Origin: Gigantopelta aegis | Taxonomy: Eukaryota; Mollusca; Gastropoda; Neomphalida; Peltospiridae | Direction: 5' to 3' | Assembly: GCF_016097555.1 (NCBI RefSeq) | Contig: NC_054706.1 | Span: 60,266,631 to 60,330,630, forward strand | Length of the DNA: 64,000 nucleotides | In this document: in pieces, positions 13,426 to 24,039 of the stretch | Numbering within the stretch: the first letter of the stretch is position 1 | How the letters are laid out: each line of letters begins with the position of its first letter | Position numbers and translations under genes: made by a program | The notes under the pieces: model-generated | The model's database searches: none | The model's input: only the letters and a program-made list of their open reading frames with translations | Told to the model about the DNA's origin: nothing

Positions 13426-13824
13426 CAGAAACGACATGCACAAAGTTTATTGTTAAATTATAAGAAGATGGAAAGTGACATCATTGGAATACGGATGTCA
13501 TTTAAATTCAAAATTAGCTATGTCATTACAACGCTAAGCCACATTAAAATAAAAACTAGTCTACTAACCTTGACCCCCGTCAAGATAATTACAAGAGCAC
13601 ACAACACAGTTTACTTTCTGTATGTTTTTATTTTTCATAATTTTAAACAAAATATTAAGTTTAAGTTTTAAAATGATGAAATATATAAAAAGTACATTTT
13701 GTCAAATATATCATAAAAATAAAAATAAAATTATCGTTGGATGTGTTATATTTATTGTGTATGAAGCAAAAACAAGAGTGCAAAAAATGATTTTTGTAAA
13801 TCTATAAACAAAAACTACAACTTA

Positions 13825-13985
13825 TTTATTTCTGAGCCGATTGTTTTCTAAATTGGACACAAAAATATTTTTTTTTTCTTATTTCCAAAACACTTTTACT
13901 TTTCTTCTTACGTCAAACAAAACTGAAATTGTTTACCAAAAAACATGTTTATAGGAGGATGGGACTATAAGATTTTAACCTTAGT
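13825..13985 (+). repeat. dispersed repeat shared with 62613-62768
   Basis: Both copies contain ATTTCTGAGCCGATTGTTTT, a CTTACGTCAAAC core and AGGAGGATGGGA near the end. The class is unknown and no TIRs were seen. Confidence 0.6.
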
Positions 13986-14066
13986 TAAGTTTGGGTTTAC
14001 ACAATTGCACTAAAGTTGCTTCGTCGAACGGTTGTAAATTTTAAGGTCGGTAGCATATTAACCTTA

Positions 14067-15625
14067 AAGGAAGGGACAATTAAGGCATTTGGCCTGGTAT
14101 GCATAGTCAACAATATATAATGCACATTATTGCTTAAGATCAACAAGTATAATCGTACAGTTAATTAATAAAATGGTTAAAATGTTCTGGCTATTATATA
14201 TAACCATCCCAGTGAATACGCCTTCTGGCGAGCTGATGGTTACGTAATACCTAACTTGTCATATCAGGAATTAGTCTTCGAACTGAAGAAACAAAACATA
14301 CGTGATGCATCGCAATGTTCTGCAATAATATCCATCCCAGTAAGCCAGCAATAAGTACATATTATTTTTCAATACAAAATAAACCACCATTGTCAAAGTG
14401 TTGAAATAACTATTATGTTTTGTACATAAATTAACCCATGTATGGAAATAATAATCGGAGTGTTTTCTTGGTTAATTGGTTTTTTCTTTCTGTGGCCTGT
14501 ACCTGTGGTTCCTGATTGGCAGGTGTATAGACAGTCCCAAGACACTAAAAAGACGTGCTTCTTTTATGAAGATCACAGGGTATTGTGTGATAACCGCGTG
14601 GAAACCCCTTAAATCGTAATGGACATTATCAGCCGTCCTGCTTTATTACTGTAAGTAATTCTGTAAAACCCTTGATTAAGTAGATTTTCCCATCTAAAAT
14701 CACAAAACTGACCAATTATGTAAAAAGAAAGAAATGTTTTATTCAACAACGCACTCAAAACATTTTATTTACGGTTATATGGTGTCAGACATATGGTTAC
14801 GGACCACACAGATTTTGAGAGGAAACCCGCTGTCGCCACTACATGGGCTACTCATTCCGATTAGCAGCAAGGGATCTTTTATTTGCGCTTCCCACAGGCA
14901 GGATAGCACAAACCATGGCCTTTGTTGAACCAGTTATGGATCATTGGTCAGTGCAAGTGGTTTACACCTACCCACTGAGCCTTGCGGAGCACTCACTCAG
15001 AGTTTGGAGTCGGTATCTGGATTGAAAATTCCATGCCTCGACTGGGATCCGAACCCAGTACCTACCAGCCTGTAGACCGATGGTCTAACCACGATGCCAC
15101 CGAGACCGGTCGACCAATTATGTAGTCCCAAAGAAAAGAAAATTATCACTTGGGTATCACGAGTGGTTGTTTTTGATCAAACGTACCCTACCAATAGACC
15201 TAATAATATGCATTTTTTCTTTGGATATTTTAACGGAGAAAAATACTAAAACTCCATTTCGTTCTATTGATGCAAATTGAAATATATTTAGTTGAATATT
15301 TTATTATACTACCAAGTGATTTATGCTGTTTTACAAGTCAGGTTGATGAAAGCAAAGCGCCTAATCGTAAATTAGAGTGTTTGTTTACACTGTGCATAAA
15401 GGAGTTGGATGGAGCTGATGTCACTTCACCCCAAGCTATACCACCTGATGTAGCAAAAACAAAACAAAATGGCTGCCCCCAGTTAGCAGGAATAATCATG
15501 GCTTTTTATTAACTGTAAAATTAAGCGTTTTTCATTTGTTAAAGTGTCAGTATGTGTTGGTGGTCCGGGTATGCATCTTTCCAACACATAAGGCTCTTGT
15601 TTGAATTGACTGTCCCTTTAAATCA
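14067..15625. repeat. about 1.2-kb repeat-like unit interrupted by a SINE
   Basis: The ends look inverted: AAGGGACAATTAAGGC near the left and GACTGTCCCTTTAAA at the right. The inside carries no convincing ORF. A family-B' SINE sits in the middle (14723-15111). A single weak plus-strand exon-like piece (ATGGACATTATCAGCC, then CTGTAAGT near 14650) is not supported by anything else. Confidence 0.4.
14723..15111 (-). mobile_element. tRNA-derived SINE, family B', full length with 13-bp target duplication
   Basis: GACCAATTATGTA lies at 14710-14722 and at 15112-15124. The tRNA-like head is at the right (the complement holds GGTTCGGATCCCAGTCGAGG) and the tail is a TTTC-type repeat at the left. The copy differs from family B in the central segment from TTTGCGCTTCCCACAGGCAG onward. 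It defines the family-B' consensus well. Confidence 0.88.
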
Positions 15626-15828
15626 CTAAGTTCAATAGTAGCTAAGATCGCTTCATAAAGCGGGGACCCAGATGCATAACATAATATACCATCAGTGAAA
15701 AATCAGTTAATTAAAATGAGAAATGTTGTACAATTGTGATACAATTAGATAACTCACCAGATATACAAATATAATTCATATAAAGCAACTTCTGGCTATA
15801 TAACGTTTGACATCTACTTTTGACATAT

Positions 15829-16013
15829 AGTCTAGAGAGAAAACCTGCAACATTTTTCCATTAGTAGCAAGTGATTTTTTATAGGCACCATCCCACAGAC
15901 AGCATAAAACCACTTCAAGAGGCCTTTGGTATACCACTCGGCTACATCCCACTCCTTCAGAACAAAACAATGTTCTTTAGTGGTGTCATTAAACAAAACA
16001 AAACTTTTTTCTT
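15829..16013. mobile_element. family-A SINE fragments, rearranged
   Basis: The left part (CATTTTTCCATTAGTAGCAA, CACCATCCCACAGACAG) reads as family A on the minus strand. The right end (TTTAGTGGTGTCATTAAACA) is the family-A tail in the opposite direction. This could be two abutting fragments or an inversion. Confidence 0.6.
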
Positions 16014-16993
16014 CTTTTTTTCAGTTTTGAAATATTATTCTCGGCATATACATGTATGCACACTTGACAACTATGACATGGAAAGTAGGTTGCACTTATT
16101 ATTTTTAATGATTTAAAAGTAAATTGTTCTGGTATTCTATTTATCACACTTAGTAAATTACTGCAGTCACTACAGAGTTAGCCCTCTGGCTCTATCCCAT
16201 TAAATTCAGAAACGCAAACGGGTTAGAAAGATTCAAAGAAACGTGTTAATAAATAGGCTTATATCAGTATATGCACGATTCAATTATGTTTTATTGATAT
16301 ACTGCCCATGGAAAGATATGCTGCCTTGCCTAAAGGTTAGGCGAGTATATATAAATATAATTATTCATGTCAACATCATCTGATTCCGTGTCATCTCGGG
16401 ACTCGGGGAGGTGTGTCATATCATTTCAGATCTTTTCTTGACTTCCTGTTACTACCAGATTGAAACAAAAAAACGAAATATAGTTATTACCGTTTATCGC
16501 ATATACTGCAACATCGTGTTAGGCAATTGCCCATATCAAATGTAATTATTACTGCAACATTCACAAATAATGTCGTTTTGAACCCGACATGTCATATCTT
16601 CGATTTTTCTGCAAGCTAAACCCGGAAACGGAATTGAAATTGCGTTTTTGTTCGTTCGTACATTTACGATATATGCGCTCAATATAGAGAGCACCTATGC
16701 AATTAAAGAAAGGTGCAGTTGCAAAGCCACATGGGCAGTTCACGTAACACTCTAGGGTTTGGGTACGTAACGAAACGTTATGGGGAGGGGTTACGTAACG
16801 ACGTCTCATTTTTATTTATACGCTCCTGTTCTGTCAGGTGTGGTGAAATTTTAATGCAGGCAAACATTTAAACATGAATTCACGTGTGTGCGTCCGTAGG
16901 TGTGTCCGTGCGTGCGTGCGTGATTGGGGAGAGGTGTGAAATTTTAAAGCAGACACACACTTAAACATTTAAACATGAGCATGTGTGTGTGTA

Positions 16994-17030
<37 letters not shown>

Positions 17031-17242
17031 GTGCGCGTGCGTGCGTGCGTTACTGGGGGTTACTTCGCATTTGGTGCAAACTGAGTGGGAAGGGTGCGCA
17101 CCTTAGACTATACAATGGAACAAATTTAGCAACATCAGCAAATTTTAGACTGTGACTATTTAGAGGTTAACATAATAATAATTTCCACTCTAGCATGCCT
17201 CCGATCTCAAGTCCCCTCTAGAGTTGGCGTAAATTGATGCGC
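16014..17242. other. no gene seen; GT/GC-rich microsatellite patch
   Basis: It contains a GTGTGT/GCGTGC microsatellite at about 16981-17050 and an imperfect forerunner around 16880-16920. The minus-strand ORF at 16561-16809 has no supporting motif. There may be a promoter of the minus-strand gene somewhere here, but I cannot show it. Confidence 0.35.
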
Positions 17243-17507
17243 TACCAATTAACGACGCACAACAAAGTTTGAGTACGGTATGGTTATATAGCGTCGGACA
17301 TATGGTTACGGTCCACCCAGATAATGAAAGAGAAAACTCGCTGCTGTCACGCAATTGGTTACTCTTTCCGGTTAGCAGCAAGAGATCGTTTATATGCTAC
17401 ATGCCACGGCCTTTGTTAGACCAGTTGGGGAGCACTGGTTGTAACGAAAAATCGCCTAATGGGTCCACCGACGGGGATCGATCCTGGACCAATCGTGCGT
17501 CATGAGG
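17243..17507 (-). mobile_element. family-B SINE, left part, split by the LTR element
   Basis: The family-B order runs TTATATAGCGTCGGACATAT, GGTTACTCTTTCCGGTTAGC, GGGATCGATCCTGG and stops at GCGTCATGAGG (17507). The sequence resumes as CGAGCACTTTACCACTGGG after the LTR element at 22426, so the original SINE was whole at this point when hit. Confidence 0.85.
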
Positions 17508-18032
17508 TGTCACGGGACATGCGCTTAAATTTGTTTCGCCTGTGGCGATTTTAATTGTGTTAGAGGGCCGTGTGCAGTTTCATTGCCCGTAGGCCAGGTG
17601 GGCAACTTGTTACGTAATACTTCGTGCGATCGGGCATTCCAATATGCACTTAGTCCAGCTGTGGAGGCCATGTGGCGAGTAGTTACGTAATACCTCTGCG
17701 AGTGCGGTTTCGACGACCGTGATTTGGCGACGATGGCGTCAGTAAGTCTGACGATCAGAGAGAAATATACCGACTCTAGTAAAGTTGGAATATGAGATGA
17801 AACGTGAGGTACCGCCTTGTACCCCCAGGCAAAATCCTGATTTATAATAAATAGCTAGTGTTTTAGAGATATCGAGGAGAACGAAAAGGAAGCTTCGCGG
17901 GAACGTTAGTCCGTTTGGACTTTGGTATATATTATTTCTGCTCTGTGTATAACCTTGATGTGATTGATAATGTAGAGATATTTTGATAATCATGTTTTAT
18001 TCAGTTACGGGAATTATAGAATCCCCGTGACA
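17508..18032 (+). repeat. 5' LTR of the Gypsy element
   Basis: 525 bp, from TGTCACGGGACATG to CCCCGTGACA. It is shorter than its partner by about 0.6 kb but otherwise nearly identical over the shared part. Confidence 0.9.
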
Positions 18033-18044
18033 GGAGTAAAAAAT

Positions 18045-18063
18045 TGGGGCGCTCGTCCCGGAT
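18045..18063 (+). promoter_or_regulatory. primer-binding site, tRNA-Pro-like
   Basis: TGGGGCGCTCGTCCCGGAT differs slightly from the classic tRNA-Pro complement TGGGGGCTCGTCCGGGAT. It lies 12 bases after the 5' LTR, where a primer-binding site belongs. The tRNA assignment is by resemblance only. Confidence 0.65.
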
Positions 18064-18199
18064 CTGAAACGGGACATGCATATTTAAAAAAAGTATTGTT
18101 TGTAAATGGGGGCTTTATAAATTAATTTTACAAATTAACTAGAAGTAGCAACGTTGTTCACTAGAAAATTAATTAATATTAAGTGCGTCATATCTAAAC

Positions 18200-18476
18200 A
18201 TGGATAAGAATTTGCTGGATAGGCCTACGCTCAGTGTAGTGGAGATTAAGCGAGCACGTAAGGCCGAGTTAGTTGAAATCGCGGGTGAGCGAGAAATTGA
18301 TTTAACATCAGCTAAAACCTTAGGAGATATAAGGACAATTATTATCCAGGAAGTTTTTGGTGATAGTCCTGTTATGGAAGACAGTGAGATTGTTCCAGAG
18401 ATAGAGATAAATGAGTTAAGTGTGGAACAACAATTAGCTTTTAAAAGACTTGAGTACGAAAGAGAAGAACGTGCAT

Positions 18477-18517
<41 letters not shown>

Positions 18518-20142
18518 GAGAGGGATAGAGAAGATAGAGAGAGGGATAGAGAGAGAGAGAAAGAGAAGAGAGGGATAGAGAAGATAGACATAGGGATAGA
18601 GAATTCCAGTTAGAAAAATTAAAAGTGGAACATGAGTTAAAGTTGAATACTGAAGAAGTTAGACGAGAGGCAGGAAATGGTTTTAACATGTTGGAGGCTT
18701 ATAGATCAGTGCCTGTATTTGACGATCAGGCGGTAGACATGTTCTTCCAACTTTTTGAACGGGCCGCTAAGCAGCTAAATTGGCCGGAGTCTAAGTGGAC
18801 ATTGTTAGCCGTGTCTAAGTTTAAGGGGAAGGCTAGTATAGCTTATAATTCAATGAGTGATGAGCGAGCAAGTCAGTACGACTTAGTTAAGGCTGCAGTG
18901 TTGAGGGCTTATGAATTACGACCTGAGGATTATCGTTTACGGTATAGCGAGTTGAGAAAAACGCAGGGTCAGTCTTATAGTGAGTTTGTGGCTAAGAAGG
19001 CAGGGATGTTTGATAAATGGGTGGTGTCTCATCAGGTAGAGTCATATACCGAGTTACGGGAGTTGTTGATCTTACAGGACATTAAAAATGGATTACCAAT
19101 TAGCTTACGTATTCATTTAGAGGATCGTGATGTCAAAAAGATAGAGGAGGCAGGCATAGTGGCAGATGATTACGTGTTAATACACAAAGCTCAGGCAGAA
19201 CCGGGTAGCTCTTTACAACAGGGTGATAAGAAGAAATTTCAGCCAGGTTTTTCCCGGGAAAGTAACTATCGGGGAGAGTCATCTAGTTGGTCAGCTAGTC
19301 AGGCAAGGAATGCACCTGGTGGGCAAAGTAAGGATAGACCTGCATTATCGGCCAATGCACGAACTTTTCGTCCACATTGCAGTTACTGTAAAAAGGATAA
19401 CCATCTTATCGGGGATTGTTTTAAAAGGAAACGCGATAATGCGCAAGTGGTCGGTTTAGTGAGGTCAGCTCCGTTAGCGAGAGAGTTAATGGTTAGTCCC
19501 ATGGTAGAGAAAGTAAACCCGTATGTGTCCACTGGTATGGTTTGTGATGTGAAAAAAGAGTTGTGTCCTAAGGCAATATCAATCTATAGAGATACCGGGT
19601 GTAGTCAGAGTCTGATAACGCAAGAGTGTTTAGCTGGTATTGAAAATTCAGACATAGGACGTAGTTTGGTTTTAACCTCGGTTACTGGAGAAAATATGGT
19701 TGTCAGGTTACATAAGGTTTTCTTGTGTTCGAAGTTTGTGACGGGACCAGTCATTATGGGTGTTGTGAAGGACTTGCCTGTTGAAAACATAGGAGTTTTG
19801 TTGGGAAATGATTTGACTAGTCAGTGTTGTCAGCCGAAATGTGACCAACTGTTAATTAAAGACAGCACGTTACCAATAGCAGAGTGTGAGGTTGATGAGA
19901 TTAAATATCCTGCGTGTGTAATGACTAGGGATATGACCAGTAGGTTAGCACAAGACGCAGAGGATATTTGTGATTTGTCTGATACGTGTGTGAGCCATGA
20001 AATTGGAGTGGATGAGGTTATCAGTAAAATTGTAGACAAGTCAACTGAGGAATTAAATGTGGTGGGACCTGTTGATCTCCCGCAGAGGGGAATTGAACCA
20101 GTTGTCTTTGATAGAGGGGATTTACCTTGTAATAGACAATAG
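18200..20142 (+). pseudogene. gag-protease region of the Gypsy element
   Basis: It codes for an acidic leader, a Glu/Arg-rich charged stretch encoded by a GA microsatellite (about 18479-18600), a capsid whose second half (YRLRYSELRKTQGQSYSEF, then ELLILQDIKNGLP) resembles SCAN domains, a single CCHC zinc knuckle and an aspartic protease motif (YRDTGCSQSLI). Known: this is the usual layout for Ty3/Gypsy gag plus protease. Broken. Confidence 0.85.
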
Positions 20143-20159
20143 TTAATTCTAGAGCAGGG

Positions 20160-21055
20160 GGCTGATCCGAATTTGTTGGCAGCTCGCACTACCTTGTTAA
20201 CTGTGGACAAGGGAGTATTAATAAATAAGAGAGTTAGAGATGAGTGTTTGATAGGAAGGCTAAGAGTCGGGAATTTAAACCAAGGGATAAAGTGCTGCTG
20301 TACCTTCCCATTAAACGGGGTTCTGTGCAGAACAGGTATTTCGGGCCCTATGTTGTGCACAAACGGGTTAATGAGACAGGGTATGTGATAAACACTCCTG
20401 ATAGGGTTAGGAAAAGTAGGTATTGTCACATCAATTTGCTAAAAGGTTATTTTGACAGACTGCCGATAGTTCCAGAGAGACCGGTCCAAATTGAGAGACA
20501 CTCAATTTTCTGTGATGACGTCAAGACTGCAGAGAGAAAATTGGCCAACGGCCAGATTCTAGCAGACTTGAACCCCCAGCGAGCAAAGCTGACTACGTCG
20601 AAACAAGACAATGTTTCCATTTGTCAGAACCTTCCAACGATTACCGACACCGTAAGCCAGGATGTGCGCTTGGAACCTAACGCTACACCGATTCGGCAGC
20701 GTGCCTGTCGGAGAAGACCTGGAAAACGTGCGACGCTGAAAAAGAGGGAAACGAAGTTCCATTGGTCAGGTGAATGCGAGAAGTCATTCAACCGTCTCAA
20801 GCAGAGGCGCTACTCGTCTCCCGTGATGGCAGCACCAGACTACCGAAGGCCGTTCAAGCTAGCTGTGGGTGCCAGTGACGTGGGTGCTGGAGCTGTGCTG
20901 TTCCAAGAAGACGAAGACGGACTGGACCATCCTAATGAAAGCCTCCAACCAGAGAGTTTTGAGATGGAGTCTTCTTCTGCAAGAATACCCAATTACCATT
21001 GGACATATCAAGGGCACATCCAATGTAATCGCTGATGCCCTGTCCCGAAGTTGAA
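20160..21055 (+). pseudogene. integrase and RT/RNase H remnants, integrase first
   Basis: The upstream part holds the integrase C-terminal module (KPRDKVLLYLPIKRG, YFGPYVVHKRVNETGYVI, CHINLLKGYFDR). Further downstream are RT-start-like sequence (DVRLEPNATPIRQRA) and RNase H-like sequence (YRRPFKLAVGASDVGAGAVL, and near the end GTSNVIADALSRS). RNase H therefore ends the internal region, just before the 3' LTR. The order is the reverse of standard Ty3/Gypsy pol and agrees with Gmr1-like elements. Confidence 0.8.
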
Positions 21056-21274
21056 CGTTATGATAATGTGTTGACATTCTTTAATTCTGTTTTGTTTATA
21101 TATATTTTATTTGTATACCAGGGACTCAGAGACTCAGTGTGATTACTGGTAGTCACCTTATTATTACATGTGTTATAAATGCCCGTATGCGTCGGTTAAC
21201 GCACCCTTTTGTTTTAATGTAGTATATTTCCCTATTCCTAGAGTAGAGGAAATATCCTTTTTGAGGTGGGGGTG

Positions 21275-22420
21275 TGTGACGGAACATGCGCTTAAATTTG
21301 TTTCGCCTGTGGCGATTTTAATTGTGTTAGAGGGCCGTGTGCAGTTTCATTGCCCGTAGGCCAGGTGGGCAACTTGTTACGTAATACTTCGCGCGATCGG
21401 GCATTCCAATATGCACTTAGTCCAGCTGTGGAGGCCATGTGGCGAGTAGTTACGTAATACCTCTGCGAGTGCGGTTTCGACGACCGTGATTTGGCGACGA
21501 TGGCGTCAGTAAGTCTGACGATCAGAGAGAAATATACTGACTCTAGTAGAGTTGGAATATGAGATGATACGTGAGGTACCGCCTTGTACCCCCAGGCAAA
21601 ATCCTGATTTATAATAAATAGCTAGTGTTTTAGAGATATCGAGGAGAACGAAAAGGAAGCTTCGCGGGAACGTTAGTCCGTTTGGACTTTGGTATGTATT
21701 ATTTCTGCTCTGTGTATAACCTTGATGTGATTGATGTGACTTTTAAATATTTTAATACTGTATTATACCAATATTCTTTAGACAGTGTCTTCGGTCATCT
21801 GACGAAGTAAATCGTAGACTTCTTGTTCTAACATTATATGAGTATTTGGTAATATAAAGCTTAGCCAGTCATCCTAGCGGACCTAGGTACACTGTAGGTT
21901 ATTGTCTTTATTGTGATCGGTACCAGTATTAATTCTGTGTTACAAGGTTACTGAATGAGTAGTTAGGGGTAATTAAAAATTAACCAGTTAGGAATAGAGC
22001 TGTAATTCCTTTATTAATTAACTTCTCCTGGAAGCGTTTCTCAATTATAACACGCGTGGGTGTTGTGTAACGGTGAAGTGATTCGCATATTGTGTAACTA
22101 GACACCTAGAGATTAACTAATTAAGTGATCAGTTCTGGGTTGTTATTATTGTTGTTATTAATTAACTACTACGGCTGTACATTTGTCAGCGTAGGTAATA
22201 CAGATTCCAAAGTGTATTGTGTTTTGTTGTGTTTCTAGTGAGCTAAACGTGCTATAATAATATATACTTATATAAGATCGTATCTCTGATCATACCTAGA
22301 GACGAGCCATACTAGGGTTTAACAGCCTGTTACAGAGAGATCTAATAGATATACAGTTAGGAGAGATATTTTGATAATCGTGTTTTATTCAGTTACGGGA
22401 ATTATAGAATCCCCGTGACA
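21275..22420 (+). repeat. 3' LTR of the Gypsy element
   Basis: About 1,146 bp, from TGTGACGGAACATG to CCCCGTGACA. It contains about 0.6 kb with no counterpart in the 5' copy. A purine-rich tract (GAGGTGGGGG) sits immediately before it. Confidence 0.88.
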
Positions 22421-22425
22421 TGAGG

Positions 22426-22455
22426 CGAGCACTTTACCACTGGGTTATTACATAT
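22426..22455 (-). mobile_element. family-B SINE, head end, right of the LTR element
   Basis: CGAGCACTTTACCACTGGG is the remaining tRNA-like head of the SINE interrupted at 17507. Confidence 0.75.
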
Positions 22456-22531
22456 GTACCCGCCCAATGCTACCAAATGAATTAAACTTGAGTTCAGCTT
22501 CATTAAATTTTTAATACAAAGTCCTTCATAG

Positions 22532-22629
22532 TAATACAATACAATACAATACAATACAATACAATACAACAATACAATACAATACAATACAATACACAAT
22601 ACAATACAATACAATACAATACAATACAA
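22532..22629. repeat. pentanucleotide (ACAAT)n microsatellite
   Basis: About 19 units of ACAAT with a few interruptions. It produces a false Tyr-Cys-Ile-Val-Leu ORF on the minus strand. Confidence 0.95.
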
Positions 22630-22777
22630 ACTGTTTTATTACCGTGCTTACATATGATGTATACACATAATTATTATATACATATAAACACAGTCTGGTG
22701 ACCCAGCAATAATAAAGCTAATTATAAGAATAATGAACGATTAAATATATACATTAAACAAAATAAAATAATTTATA

Positions 22778-22868
22778 GTTATATTATAAGTGCTAATACG
22801 ACTGTTATATTATAAGTGCCAATACGACTGTTATATTGTAAGTGCTAATACGACTGTTATATGATAAC
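22778..22868. repeat. 26-bp tandem repeat, about 3.5 copies
   Basis: The unit starts GTTATATTATAAGTGCTAAT and ends ACGACT. Three full copies differ by one or two bases, followed by a partial copy. Confidence 0.85.
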
Positions 22869-23430
22869 TGTTTGTTATCCACGATATTTGCTGTAACTGT
22901 AACGAATTATTTCATGTGATTCGTTCATTGCAAGCAATTACTTTTTTTTTTTATCCAACAAGTGTGTACATGAACTGACTATGGTGTTTATAAATATATT
23001 CAACGTATACACTTGTATACCAACGTTACACATCATGAAAAATGCTTTTAAAAACTGTTGCATTTGTCAGTATTTGTAATGATGTATTTTACTTGTAGAA
23101 TGCAGGAAAAAATGCATTCAAGAACATCTAGTTTTCAATTTTCCCGGGGGACCATGTCCCCGAACCCCGTAGAAAAGCTCAATCAACCAGCCCCCGGCCT
23201 CGTCAAATGTTCGCTTACTTTCGCTATGCCTGCATGTGCCTGACAATGCCCATGCTTTAATATTAATTGCCAACATGCCAATATTGGTGTTTTATTCACA
23301 AGCATTTATCACGAAGAATTTTACTTGTAAAAAAACACACCCGAAAAATGCATTTTATGACATGTATCTAGTTTTCAAAATCCTCCGTTAATCAGTCATA
23401 TATAATAATATGAAAATAATACATTGCAAA

Positions 23431-23497
23431 GTTACACATACACACGCACGCACGCACGCACGCACGCACGTACGTACGCACGCACGCACACACACAC

Positions 23498-23546
<49 letters not shown>
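23431..23546. repeat. compound CA/CG and TA microsatellite
   Basis: CACGCACG-type repeats run to about 23495 and pass into a long (TA)n run at about 23498-23546. Confidence 0.95.
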
Positions 23547-23550
<4 letters not shown>

Positions 23551-23891
23551 CGAATGCTGGTCTAATTGTAACGAATTATTTGATCAATCTAATTGTTATT
23601 TCATTAGACTACAGTTGTCTATTTAAGTAAAAAACATTATTGGATAAAGCGATGAGTTTATAATTAGTTTCTTAGATTTTAAGTTATTACCCCCCACACC
23701 CCCAATATTCTCTATTTTATGTTGTATATTGTTTGTTGGTGTAACTTTGATAGCCATGCAGTGTATGAGTGACAAGTCCTTTTCCCCTAGTTCTTTTTTC
23801 ATTAAAACCTTAAGATTTTTAACTTTACATTTAAACATAAGTTACATAGGTGTTCGTATATCTCGACCCTGAAATTCCAGGTATGTCAGAA

Positions 23892-23913
23892 GCACGCATG
23901 CGCAGGTGACTCA
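23892..23913 (+). promoter_or_regulatory. NRF1-like and AP-1-like sites upstream of the two-TM gene
   Basis: GCACGCATGCGC (23892-23903) is close to the palindromic NRF1 consensus, and TGACTCA (23907-23913) is an AP-1 site. They lie about 130-150 bp before the ATG at 24040, where a promoter could be. No TATA box is clear. Function is inference. Confidence 0.35.
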
Positions 23914-24039
23914 TTTACCAATGCATGACGGTAAGGCTTTGATGGCCGATAAACTGTTCGCACCTTTCGATTTACCTGTACAGGTGTTTTAAATCTTTTG
24001 ATGTCTTGATTTGGAGGTGGGGGGTAAATTAACGTCATA

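Larger units (their letters stand above)
17508..22420 (+). mobile_element. Ty3/Gypsy LTR retrotransposon, Gmr1-like, broken
   Basis: Seen: direct LTRs at 17508-18032 and 21275-22420, both starting TGT and ending ACA, flanked by the 5-bp duplication TGAGG (17503-17507 and 22421-22425). A primer-binding-like site at 18045-18063 resembles the tRNA-Pro type. A gag-protease region spans 18200-20142, with a SCAN-like capsid, a CCHC knuckle (CSYCKKDNHLIGDC) and a DTG protease motif. Remnants of an integrase C-terminus (GPYVV motif) are followed downstream by RT-start and RNase H remnants (to about 21055). A purine-rich tract lies just before the 3' LTR. Known: Gmr1-like elements place integrase before RT and are proposed as the source of the vertebrate SCAN domain. 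LTRs differ at about 8 sites in roughly 510 aligned bases by eye, so the insertion is fairly recent. Most of pol is absent; several breaks overall. Confidence 0.9.

Noticed and set aside
15267-15512. 81-codon plus-strand ORF with LFTLCIKELDGADV
   Set aside because: Lies in a repeat-like unit, has no splice signals in phase and no recognisable domain.
16561-16809. Minus-strand 82-codon ORF as a first exon of the microexon gene
   Set aside because: No donor in phase with the exon at 12041 could be found.
18169-18689. Ser/Leu-rich ORFs on the minus strand
   Set aside because: Complement of the GA microsatellite in the Gypsy gag region; no independent coding signal.
22402-22629. YCIVLYCIVL ORF on the minus strand
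   Set aside because: Direct translation of the (ACAAT)n microsatellite.
23424-23630. Thr/His/Ala and Ile/Tyr repeat ORF
   Set aside because: Translation of the CA/CG and TA microsatellites.
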